DNA from: Candidatus Roizmanbacteria bacterium
GTDB lineage: Bacteria; Patescibacteriota; Microgenomatia; UBA1406; GWC2-37-13
Direction: 5' to 3'
Length of the DNA stretch: 5,611 nt
Assembly: GCA_016206365.1 (NCBI GenBank)
Contig: JACQRR010000036.1
Location: 1-5,611 of the forward strand
A program made the translations under genes and the position numbers. Shown here piece after piece: positions 1-4,569 of this stretch. The first letter of the stretch is position 1; each line of letters opens with the position of its first letter. The notes beneath the pieces were generated by a model, which saw only the letters and a program-made list of their open reading frames with translations, was not told where the DNA came from and did no database searches.

Positions 1-837
1 AACGGCTTCTTGAGAAATCAGATCGGTTTTGGTTAACAGAATAATGCTTTTTTTTGAAAGAATATTCTTATTATATTTTGAAATTTCTTCAACTACTGTT
101 TTATAGTCTTTTCCAATGTTTTTAGACTCAACAGAAATACAGTGTAATAATAATGTCACTTTTTCGATATGTTTTAAAAATTTTACCCCCAAACCTTTTC
201 CTGTAGAAGCGCCTTCAATAAGTCCAGGAATATCAGCAAGAACTTTTCCCTCAATAACTCCAAGATTGGGTTCAAGCGTAGTAAAAGGGTAGTTGGCAAT
301 TTTTGCACGAGCATTTGTTAACTTATTTAATAGGCTACTTTTCCCGGCGTTAGGAAGACCAATGAGACCATAGTCGGCTATGAGTTTAAGAATAAGGGTA
401 ATTTTTTTCTCTTCACCTTTTTGCCCCGGACTGGCTTTACGGGGAGTTTGATAAGTTGAGGTTTTAAAATAACTATTTCCATGTCCACCATCTCCGCCCC
501 CGCAGATTAAAACACTAGACATAGATTTCGTCAAGGTAATTTCTTTATTGGTTTCTATATCAATTATGGTTGTATTAGTCGGAACCGATAAATATAAATT
601 ATGTCCTCCTCTCCCGACTCGATTATTTGAACCGCCCATTTGACCGTCTTCGGCTTTAAATGAAGTTGTTTCTGTATACTTTTTTAAATCCACAGAATTT
701 GAGGTAGTAATAAAATATATATTTCCACCTTTACCACCATTTCCGCCGCATGGCCCCCTTTTATTGATAAAAAAGACCACCTTTCCGGATCCGCCATTAC
801 CTCCTTGAACTGTTATTCCAGCCTCATCTATAAACAT
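1..837 (-). CDS. obg: Obg/CgtA-family GTPase, N-terminal part (cut by window edge)
   Basis: Translation of the minus strand from the ATG at 837 gives 279 codons with no stop before the window edge; the C-terminus lies outside. Residues 1-155 form the glycine-rich Obg fold (MFIDEAGITVQGGNGGSG, then GGNGGKGG, GGSNNRVGRGGH and GGGDGGHG). The G domain follows: G1/P-loop GLPNAGKS at 160-167, switch I NYPFTTLEPNLGV around 182-194, G3 DIPG at 202-205 followed by LIEGASTGKGLGVKFLKHIE. G4 reads TKTD at 269-272 where most GTPases have NKxD. Obg proteins bind GTP/GDP and act in large ribosomal subunit assembly and stress control; that role is family knowledge. Family members usually run 330 to 450 residues, so roughly a quarter is missing here. 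It has its own promoter rather than depending on the zinc-ribbon gene 100 bases upstream. The identification is secure. Confidence 0.96.
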   Translation of the reverse strand, partial: MFIDEAGITVQGGNGGSGKVVFFINKRGPCGGNGGKGGNIYFITTSNSVDLKKYTETTSFKAEDGQMGGSNNRVGRGGHNLYLSVPTNTTIIDIETNKEITLTKSMSSVLICGGGDGGHGNSYFKTSTYQTPRKASPGQKGEEKKITLILKLIADYGLIGLPNAGKSSLLNKLTNARAKIANYPFTTLEPNLGVIEGKVLADIPGLIEGASTGKGLGVKFLKHIEKVTLLLHCISVESKNIGKDYKTVVEEISKYNKNILSKKSIILLTKTDLISQEAV

Positions 838-855
838 AATCTTGTATCTATTATA
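838..855 (-). promoter_or_regulatory. Promoter -10 of obg with a very short leader
   Basis: A perfect TATAAT on the minus strand occupies 850-855, with 12 bases between it and the obg ATG at 837. Transcription starting about 7 bases downstream would leave a leader of only 5-6 bases. No Shine-Dalgarno sequence is present in the gap. No convincing -35 is visible; AATCAA sits at the 17-base spacing. Confidence 0.6.
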
Positions 856-936
856 TCGTGATTAAGTAGATATTGATTAAAAAAATTATTGGCATGTTCT
901 AACTTCAGTGATAATAGGGAGTTAAATTACTTTAAA

Positions 937-1407
937 TTATTCTTTTGTAACCGGAGTTTTCTTTTTGGAAGTTTTCTTTTTCTTTTGGGCAATGATTGTT
1001 GTTTCCTCTGGTTTTACTATTGTTTCTTCCTCTCCTTTTACCGGGGTAACCATAAGCATCTCTAATATTTTGTCCAATTTGCGGTTAATTACCTCAAACT
1101 GTTCGATATTTTGTGGTCTTGTCTCGTTTCTTCTTTCAAAGTATGGCTTTCTTTGGCTTCTGTCTTGAAACCTTCTTGAATGTGCTCCGCCACCGTTTTT
1201 TTTAAAACACTCATTGCAATAAACGGGTTTACTACCGGTTGGTTCAAAAGGAACTTCACAATTCTTTCCACAACTGATGCAAATGGCTTTATGCATTTCT
1301 CTTCCCCCACCACGACTGCCAAAACTTCGCCTTCCGAAATCCCTTCGGCCAAAGTCTCCTCTTGACCCCGGTCTGTCGTCTCGATTAAATCTTCCCATAA
1401 TCCGCAT
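937..1407 (-). CDS. RG-rich CxxC-x17-CxxC zinc-ribbon protein
   Basis: A 156-residue protein of three parts. Residues 1-37 are rich in arginine, glycine and phenylalanine (repeats like RRDFGRRSFG). Residues 39-70 hold a treble-clef-like zinc ribbon with Cys43, Cys46, Cys64 and Cys67, spaced exactly CxxC-x17-CxxC, in the stretch HKAICISCGKNCEVPF; an extra Cys50 lies inside. Residues 101-119 (IEQFEVINRKLDKILEMLM) could be a short coiled coil. The tail is lysine-rich (KKKKTSKKK). The ribbon matches the CxxC-x17-CxxC domain family that I recall as common in CPR bacteria and some archaea (TIGR04272-like); no function is established. The RG-rich arm and basic tail suggest nucleic-acid or ribosome binding, which is inference. 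ATG 1407 is preferred to ATG 1398 because only the former has a -10-like hexamer at the spacing seen for other genes here. Confidence 0.88.
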   Translation of the reverse strand: MRIMGRFNRDDRPGSRGDFGRRDFGRRSFGSRGGGREMHKAICISCGKNCEVPFEPTGSKPVYCNECFKKNGGGAHSRRFQDRSQRKPYFERRNETRPQNIEQFEVINRKLDKILEMLMVTPVKGEEETIVKPEETTIIAQKKKKTSKKKTPVTKE

Positions 1408-1419
1408 GTTAACACACTA
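1408..1419 (-). promoter_or_regulatory. Weak leaderless-type -10 of the zinc-ribbon gene
   Basis: On the minus strand TAGTGT (1414-1419) ends 6 bases before ATG 1407, the spacing seen for other genes in this window. The hexamer matches only the first two and last positions of TATAAT, and no -35 is clear. The 12-base near-palindrome ATCAGTCCTGAT lies upstream at 1437-1448, where a regulator could bind. This is the weakest of the promoter calls on leading genes. Confidence 0.35.
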
Positions 1420-1474
1420 TTAATGTAATAACAAACATCAGTCCTGATTCGTTACAAGATGGAGAGCATAAAAA

Positions 1475-1594
1475 TTACCCAGCAGGAATTGATAGAGGTA
1501 CGGTATTTAGGTCCATGGGTAAATTAAGGCTTTCGTAAAAGACTTTAATGTCATTAAAATCAATGTCAAACGCAACCTTTCTTTTCCTGAACAT
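1475..1594 (-). pseudogene. Possible 39-residue small ORF or gene remnant
   Basis: Within the 215-base gap between the zinc-ribbon gene and the 92-residue gene, the minus strand has an ATG at 1594 and a TAA at 1475-1477. It encodes a 39-residue peptide that begins MFRKRKVAFDIDFNDIKVF and ends PLSIPAG. The reading frame stays open for about 16 further codons upstream of the ATG, overlapping the end of the 92-residue gene. Codon use and mixed composition look more like coding sequence than AT-rich spacer. There is no -10 at leaderless spacing and no Shine-Dalgarno, so if expressed it would ride on the upstream transcript. I do not recognise it; it may be the tail of a lost gene or chance. Confidence 0.25.
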
Positions 1595-1622
1595 GTCAAT
1601 CAGGGGGGCTGGTGAATCTAAA

Positions 1623-1901
1623 CTAAGCTTTATGGTGTTTGAAAGATTCTTTTACAGATTCGAATGCATATTTGTGCAGAGTTATCACTTTAGCATTTTG
1701 TCTAAACGACGGGGGCACAATAAGCAAAGCTTCTGCCTTGCTGTCCAAATCAACTATTATCCAGGCCTTATGCACGTCATCCGAACAACCCCAGTCAGCA
1801 TTGGTTAAGAAGTGTGAACCTGTAATCATGAAAACTCTTACCGCCTCATCACAAGCTTGCTTATTATTATCATGCGAAACTTCAATTAAATATCTAGCCA
1901 T
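1623..1901 (-). CDS. Conserved hypothetical 92-residue protein (MARYLIEV type)
   Basis: The protein starts MARYLIEVSHDNNKQACDEA, has a central TGSHFLTNADWGCSDDVHKA segment, and ends FKHHKA. The order strand (ARYLIEV), helix (NKQACDEAVRVFMI), strand (KAWIIVDLD), helix (KAEALLIVPPSF), strand (KVITLHKY), helix (ESVKESF) is what a small ferredoxin-like or dimeric alpha-beta barrel protein would show. I recall such short MARYLIEV proteins as an unnamed widespread family; no function is claimed. An in-frame ATG at 1925 would add MQSGILNS, but that segment contains the promoter, and the ATG at 1901 sits 7 bases after a strong extended -10, so 1901 is chosen. The upstream IS transposase points the same way and its stop codon falls just 4 bases before this start. 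Confidence 0.8.
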   Translation of the reverse strand: MARYLIEVSHDNNKQACDEAVRVFMITGSHFLTNADWGCSDDVHKAWIIVDLDSKAEALLIVPPSFRQNAKVITLHKYAFESVKESFKHHKA

Positions 1902-1936
1902 AGAGTTAAGTATACCACTCTGCATTAATTTTGCAA
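1902..1936 (-). promoter_or_regulatory. Extended -10 promoter of the 92-residue gene, next to the IS end
   Basis: On the minus strand TATACT (1909-1914) is preceded by TGG, an extended -10, and ends 7 bases before ATG 1901, predicting a leaderless or nearly leaderless transcript. TTGCAA at 1931-1936 lies 16 bases upstream and matches four of six -35 positions. The left end of the insertion sequence at 1942 is only 5 bases beyond this -35, so the element landed right at the promoter's outer edge and left it intact. Confidence 0.65.
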
Positions 1937-2949
1937 AAAAGTGTATAAGTCACATACATTTGAGACTTTGGAGGTAAATTTCTTAACAGGTGATTAATAG
2001 GTGAAACATTACCAAGTGACTTATGAACTCGTTTAGTATTGTACCAGACCAAATAGTCCATTAGCCGAGAATTAAACTCAACAATTCCATCATGTGCATA
2101 TTCTTCATGACCATTGATGAATTCTTCCTGTAAGGTTCGATTGGCACGCTCAACAAAACCATTGATCTTGGGACATCTGGGATAGATGAATAAATGCTTG
2201 AGACTTCTTCTTTTAAGGTAGTCATCAAAATCACCCATAAACTCAAGTCCATTATCGGTTTGAACAGTATGAATACCATTCTCTAAGGGGTAAACTAGTT
2301 CAAGCTTCCTCATAAAATCAAGACTGTTTTGACTGTTGAGTCTTGTGTAACCATAGGAGAATTGAAACTTTAGATTAACATCAACGGCGTTTAGAATATA
2401 CAGTTTGATTCCATGGATAAACTTAACAATGGTATCAATCTCGATATACCCAGCGCCTTGTGGTTTAGGTGACTTTTTAACCTTTAGTTTGTAACTTAAT
2501 CTAGCCTTAGCATGAGAGTGAGTGGGATTATGATAGATTCTTCTTGATTTTGGATAAAGATTATGGCGCTTAATCACTTTACCAATAGTTGATTCTGCGA
2601 TTGATTTGATATTCTCTCTTAAACAATACTCATCAAGTAATGGCTTGATCTTTTCTTTACCTAAATGTCCGTATTGTTCTCTTATGGATTTAATAAACTC
2701 AATGATCTTAAAGTGAGTGACCATAACCCTTCTTCTTCTGGGAGAGCGGGAGGAGGGAATCAAACTATCAAGTTCACCTGAACGATCCTTCAGAGTTTTC
2801 TTCCATCTGTAGATGGTTGGCTTAGAAACCAAAAAAGCGTCTATGGTTGCTCGTGTACCATACTTGATGTGGAATTCAATGATCTGAAGTCTTCTTTGAG
2901 CTACTTGAGAGTTGTTAAAAGACAAAATAGAACGTATTGTTTTTCTCAT
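1906..2949 (-). CDS. DDE transposase, IS481-like integrase core
   Basis: An uninterrupted frame of 347 residues from ATG 2949. (Numbering from an alternative upstream ATG at 3021 gives 371; positions below use that numbering.) Residues 41-79 form a helix-turn-helix (AQRRLQIIEFHIKYG, then VSKPTIYRWKK). A second helical HTH-like region and basic linker run from about 90 to 175. The integrase-core catalytic triad is Asp196 (YIEIDTIVK), Asp256 (VQTDNGLEF) and Glu291 (INGFVERANRTLQEEF), with 34 residues between the last two. The C-terminal WYNTKRVHKSLGNVSPINHL motif is typical of the rve family. ATG 2949 is preferred because a perfect TATAAT inside the IS ends 6 bases upstream of it; the longer start lacks any signal. 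Oddly, the frame has no stop inside the element: residues after Thr360 (LFCKINAEWYT) are encoded by flanking DNA. Confidence 0.92.
   Translation of the reverse strand: MRKTIRSILSFNNSQVAQRRLQIIEFHIKYGTRATIDAFLVSKPTIYRWKKTLKDRSGELDSLIPSSRSPRRRRVMVTHFKIIEFIKSIREQYGHLGKEKIKPLLDEYCLRENIKSIAESTIGKVIKRHNLYPKSRRIYHNPTHSHAKARLSYKLKVKKSPKPQGAGYIEIDTIVKFIHGIKLYILNAVDVNLKFQFSYGYTRLNSQNSLDFMRKLELVYPLENGIHTVQTDNGLEFMGDFDDYLKRRSLKHLFIYPRCPKINGFVERANRTLQEEFINGHEEYAHDGIVEFNSRLMDYLVWYNTKRVHKSLGNVSPINHLLRNLPPKSQMYVTYTLFCKINAEWYT
1942..1971. repeat. Left inverted repeat of the IS
   Basis: Begins TGTATAAGTCAC and continues through ACATTTGAGACT-TTGG. It pairs with the right-end repeat at 3040-3071 with a few mismatches and single-base gaps. 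It also encodes the last in-element codons of the transposase (MYVTYT). Confidence 0.72.
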
Positions 2950-2983
2950 TCGCCCATTATACAAAGGTGTGCCTACAAACAAA
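2950..2983 (-). promoter_or_regulatory. Transposase promoter inside the IS
   Basis: Minus-strand TATAAT at 2956-2961 ends 6 bases (GGGCGA) before ATG 2949. A T-rich -35-like TTTGTT lies 16 bases upstream at 2978-2983. The spacing predicts transcription starting on or next to the A of the start codon. It is carried by the element itself, so the transposase can be expressed wherever the element inserts. Confidence 0.6.
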
Positions 2984-3039
2984 TCTTGATAAGAGGTTGA
3001 GACTCCCAGAGATCCTTTCATAGAGATTAATTTGAGTCC

Positions 3040-3071
3040 CCAATAGTCTCATATGTTTCGTAACTTATTCA
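3040..3071. repeat. Right inverted repeat of the IS
   Basis: Read on the minus strand from 3071 inward it is TGAATAAGTTAC, then ACATATGAGACT, then TTGG, matching the left end. It lies about 80 bases upstream of the transposase -10 and outside the coding sequence. Confidence 0.72.
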
Positions 3072-3076
3072 AAAGT

Positions 3077-3180
3077 GGTATATACCTACCGTAGCTTTGC
3101 CACTTCGCCTCTTTGAGGCTATAAAGGCACAGGTCAAAGATCCGCCGTGCCCATTACATAGCTTTAGCGAAGGAGGGTTT
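3077..3180. other. Structured non-coding island bounded by GGTATATACC palindromes
   Basis: No gene is visible here. The ten-base palindrome GGTATATACC occurs at 3077-3086 and again at 3181-3190. Between them lie a perfect hairpin GCCTC-TTT-GAGGC (3107-3119), a second possible stem GGCAC/GTGCC (3126-3130 with 3147-3151), CTTCGC (3103-3108) able to pair with GCGAAG (3167-3172), and TAGCTTT repeated directly (3092-3098 and 3159-3165). The G+C content is clearly higher than the flanks. It could be an interspersed intergenic repeat (MITE- or REP-like) or a small structured RNA; the sequence alone does not decide. Confidence 0.45.
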
Positions 3181-3228
3181 GGTATATACCCTTGCAATTT
3201 GAAAGCAGAGGGGTATATAGCATTTTTC
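3181..3228 (+). terminator. Terminator-like hairpin with T-tract
   Basis: GGTATATACCC (3181-3191) can pair with GGGTATATAGC (3211-3221), ten of eleven positions, and TGC/GCA can pair inside the loop. The plus-strand side is followed immediately by ATTTTTCTG, a short T-run. This resembles an intrinsic terminator for plus-strand transcription, yet no plus-strand gene lies upstream, which raises the question of an RNA transcribed through 3090-3220. A palindromic protein-binding site is an alternative. Confidence 0.4.
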
Positions 3229-3471
3229 TGTTCTTCACTATCAAGTTCTCAAAGCCGATGAATAAAAGTTCCCAATCGAGCTAATTGGAAAGCTCGTTAA
3301 AGCACGCGTTAAAAAGAATAATGAAGCTAAAAAGAAAATATAAATCTAAAGTCAAGTTTAATTATTTAAAAAGCTCAAAATCACCCAGTCGGCGTACAAA
3401 TTGTGATTTAAAACCTTCTAATAAACTCAACACCATTTTCAAAATATTTTAGAACTTTGTTCGCGTCACTA
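3229..3471. other. AT-rich stretch without a recognisable gene
   Basis: This is the rest of the non-coding gap before the toxin promoter. The visible structure is CGAGCT (3277-3282) pairing with AGCTCG (3291-3296), overlapping a competing stem CCAAT (3272-3276) with ATTGG (3284-3288); the two cannot form together without strain. An ATG at 3321 opens a 43-codon, lysine-rich frame to a TAG at 3450-3452, but it has no promoter or ribosome-binding signal. Otherwise I see nothing. Confidence 0.5.
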
Positions 3472-3500
3472 TTGACAAATGTATTACATTGTTATACACT
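3472..3500 (+). promoter_or_regulatory. Toxin-antitoxin promoter with palindromic operator in the spacer
   Basis: A consensus -35 TTGACA (3472-3477) is followed 17 bases later by TACACT (3495-3500), which ends 6 bases before the GTG start at 3507. The spacer holds the perfect palindrome AATGTA-T-TACATT at 3478-3490, lying squarely between the two promoter boxes. A ribbon-helix-helix antitoxin dimer binding there would block RNA polymerase, which is the usual autoregulation of such operons. The promoter is seen in the sequence; the operator role is inference. Confidence 0.72.
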
Positions 3501-3506
3501 AAATGG

Positions 3507-3803
3507 GTGAAAACGATAACTATCAAGAAAAGTGAGTTAATCTGGGATGAATGGAATGTAAAACATATAGAAAAACATAAAGTAAAAAGAAGTGAAGTAA
3601 AACAGGTATTAAAAAGAAAATACGTTGCAAGAGAAACATATAAAGAAAGAGTTATGATAATTGGAACAAGCGGAGATAGAATATTGTCAATAGTCTTAGC
3701 AAAAGAACAAAAAGGTTATTATGTAGTTACAGCACGAGATGCAAGTAAAAAAGAAAGGAGGATATTTAGAAATGAAAAAAATTCCCAAATTCAAAAACTA
3801 TAG
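3507..3803 (+). CDS. brnT: BrnT-family toxin of a type II toxin-antitoxin system
   Basis: The 98-residue protein starts at GTG and shows the BrnT pattern: LIWDEWNVKHIEKHKV at 11-26, a central strand with RVMIIGTSGDRILSIVLA at 48-65, and the C-terminal YYVVTARDASKKERRIF at 71-87, matching the family's ISARxAxKxERR signature. BrnT proteins adopt a RelE-like fold and act as RNases that slow translation; that is family knowledge. An in-frame TTG at 3489 would add six residues, but it lies in the operator and upstream of the -10, so GTG 3507, six bases after the -10, is the better start. The gene precedes and overlaps its antitoxin by 32 bases, the toxin-first order typical of brnTA. Confidence 0.88.
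   Translation: MKTITIKKSELIWDEWNVKHIEKHKVKRSEVKQVLKRKYVARETYKERVMIIGTSGDRILSIVLAKEQKGYYVVTARDASKKERRIFRNEKNSQIQKL
3754..3761 (+). promoter_or_regulatory. Strong ribosome-binding site of the antitoxin
   Basis: AAAGGAGG lies inside the end of the toxin gene, 10 bases before the antitoxin ATG at 3772. It decides that start over the in-frame ATG at 3739. It is the only clear Shine-Dalgarno sequence placed at a gene start in this window, and it serves the only gene that is clearly internal to an operon. Confidence 0.85.
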
Positions 3804-4026
3804 AGAAGAAGCTAAATTTTGGGATACCCACGATTTTTCCGAGCTGTGGGATGAGGCTAAAACTGTTGATATTGAATTTATCGACGATTCTAAAAAGGAA
3901 GAGACCATTGCCGTTAGAGTAAATCCAAAGCTTAAAAAAAGACTCGAGGATGAATCAAAAATTAGAGGCATAAGCCTTTCTGATCTTGCAAGAATCTGGT
4001 TTATCGAAAAGCTACGCAGCCTTTAA
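3772..4026 (+). CDS. CopG-type antitoxin partner of BrnT
   Basis: An 84-residue protein. Residues 1-28 (MKKIPKFKNYREEAKFWDTH then DFSELWDE) match the N-terminal KIPxFxxxxEEAxFWxTHD motif of the CopG_antitoxin family (PF12441-like), the part expected to contact the toxin. Residues 43-84 form a ribbon-helix-helix: strand ETIAVRV, helix NPKLKKRLEDESKIRG, then ISLSDLARIWFIEKLRSL. It should neutralise the toxin and, as a dimer, bind the operator palindrome upstream of the toxin gene. This differs from the DUF4415-type BrnA, so no symbol is given. Its start overlaps the toxin gene, and the Shine-Dalgarno within the toxin frame suggests translational coupling. The ORF could begin at 3739, but the conserved MKKIPKF start supports 3772. 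Confidence 0.9.
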   Translation: MKKIPKFKNYREEAKFWDTHDFSELWDEAKTVDIEFIDDSKKEETIAVRVNPKLKKRLEDESKIRGISLSDLARIWFIEKLRSL

Positions 4027-4056
4027 AATTATTCGAAAATATCTAATCTACCTAAC

Positions 4057-4182
4057 ATGAAAGTATTTATTGACAACGAAGCTGGAAAATCGATTAAGAA
4101 TGAGTATAACGAGAAAACTTTAGGATATCTTCATTCATACAAAGTGGCATCTGCTTATCAACAGGAAAGCATACCCGAGTAA
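4057..4182 (+). pseudogene. N-terminal fragment resembling inorganic pyrophosphatase
   Basis: The ATG at 4057 opens a 41-codon frame ending at TAA 4180-4182. Its first 34 residues, MKVFIDNEAGKSIKNEYNEK followed by TLGYLHSYKVASAY, resemble the beginning of atypical bacterial and archaeal inorganic pyrophosphatases as I remember them: an F-I-x-N/A-E-A-G-S start, an N-E-K-T-L turn, then a Y that normally precedes PYPYGF. Here SAY is followed by QQESIPE and a stop, so the whole catalytic part is missing. TAATCT ends 7 bases before the ATG, consistent with this window's leaderless promoter layout. The likely reading is a pyrophosphatase gene start left behind by recombination near 4155; a genuine 41-residue protein is the alternative. 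Confidence 0.4.
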
Positions 4183-4215
4183 GAAAAATTCTAAAATCAT
4201 CCCTTCAACCGTCCT

Positions 4216-4506
4216 TCAACGAGTTCCATTTTCCTCTCTCTTTAACATTCTATAAGCGGCATCAACAACGGGAATATGTTCATAACCTTTTTCTTTTTTT
4301 AGTTGTTCAATCGTTAATCTGTATGCTTCTTTAAGCGTAATACCTTCATTTTGCATTCTTGCTCTTAATCCTTCTGAATACAGGAAAGGGGGATTCCTAA
4401 TAGATCTCCTAAGAGTGGGGCTTATCAAAGCCCCTGCAATTGGTCGAAGAAAAGGGAAGTGTTCGATAATCGGATATAAACAGCGCCTCTCGATAGCCCT
4501 TCTCAT
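4216..4506 (-). CDS. Unrecognised 96-residue protein
   Basis: I do not recognise this protein. It begins MRRAIERRCLYPIIEHFPFL, is strongly basic and hydrophobic over the first 40 residues (RPIAGALISPTLRRSIRNPP), and continues as a charged, probably helical region (LRARMQNEGITLKEAYRLTI, then EQLKKEKGYEHIP) ending in AAYRMLKREENGTR. There is no clear membrane span or signal peptide. It is single-copy on the minus strand, converging on the toxin-antitoxin operon. Reality is supported by a perfect TATAAT placed 6 bases before its ATG, the same geometry as its neighbours, and by the length of the frame in AT-rich DNA. It ends in TGA. Confidence 0.65.
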   Translation of the reverse strand: MRRAIERRCLYPIIEHFPFLRPIAGALISPTLRRSIRNPPFLYSEGLRARMQNEGITLKEAYRLTIEQLKKEKGYEHIPVVDAAYRMLKREENGTR

Positions 4507-4518
4507 TATTATATTATA
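4507..4518 (-). promoter_or_regulatory. Leaderless-type promoter of the 96-residue gene
   Basis: On the minus strand TATAAT (4513-4518) overlaps a second TATAAT (4508-4513). The first ends exactly 6 bases before ATG 4506, so transcription would begin at or next to the start codon. No Shine-Dalgarno is possible in the space left. A -35 is not evident. Confidence 0.6.
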
Positions 4519-4569
4519 CTAAAATGTTAGGAGAAGGAAATTGAGGTTGTAACCATTGCAATGAGATTT

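Larger units (their letters stand above)
1942..3071 (-). mobile_element. IS481/IS3-like insertion sequence, about 1130 bp
   Basis: The element is defined by imperfect inverted repeats around the transposase gene. Reading inward, the left end is TGTATAAGTCAC and the right end is TGAATAAGTTAC (10 of 12 identical). Further in, ACATTTGAGACT at the left matches ACATATGAGACT at the right, followed by TTGG in both. The outer TG...CA bases are typical of the IS3/IS481 group. AAAG flanks both ends (1938-1941 and 3072-3075) as a possible 4-bp target duplication; because the repeat runs into the ends, readings of 6 or 7 bp with slightly shifted ends are also possible. The length fits IS481-type elements of about 1 kb. 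The transposase has all three DDE residues, so the element may be active. Confidence 0.8.

Noticed and set aside
1089..1415. A 108-codon minus-strand ORF overlapping the zinc-ribbon gene
   Set aside because: Shifted-frame shadow of the zinc-ribbon gene, whose CxxC motifs and length make that frame the real one.
1623..1650. Frameshifted C-terminal extension of the 92-residue protein into the 39-codon frame
   Set aside because: The protein as read ends at a length I would expect for its family, and no slippery sequence is seen at the junction.
1639..1977. A 112-codon plus-strand ORF opposite the 92-residue gene
   Set aside because: It is the antisense shadow of the MARYLIEV gene and its promoter and crosses the IS boundary; no promoter precedes it and the peptide looks unnatural.
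2950..3021. Upstream transposase start at ATG 3021
   Set aside because: The extra 24 residues carry no family feature, contain the internal TATAAT promoter region, and have no start signal of their own.
3077..3228. CRISPR array or tRNA in the repeat-rich island
   Set aside because: The GGTATATACC copies are too short and irregularly spaced for CRISPR, and no cloverleaf or T-loop sequence can be found.
3272..3296. H-type pseudoknot from CCAAT/ATTGG and CGAGCT/AGCTCG
   Set aside because: The two stems would be joined by zero-, one- and two-base loops, which is sterically unlikely; alternative simple hairpins are more plausible and no regulated gene follows closely.
3321..3452. A 43-codon plus-strand ORF beginning MKLKRKYKSK
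   Set aside because: It is lysine- and serine-rich as expected from AT-rich spacer, has no -10 at leaderless spacing and no Shine-Dalgarno, and resembles nothing I know.
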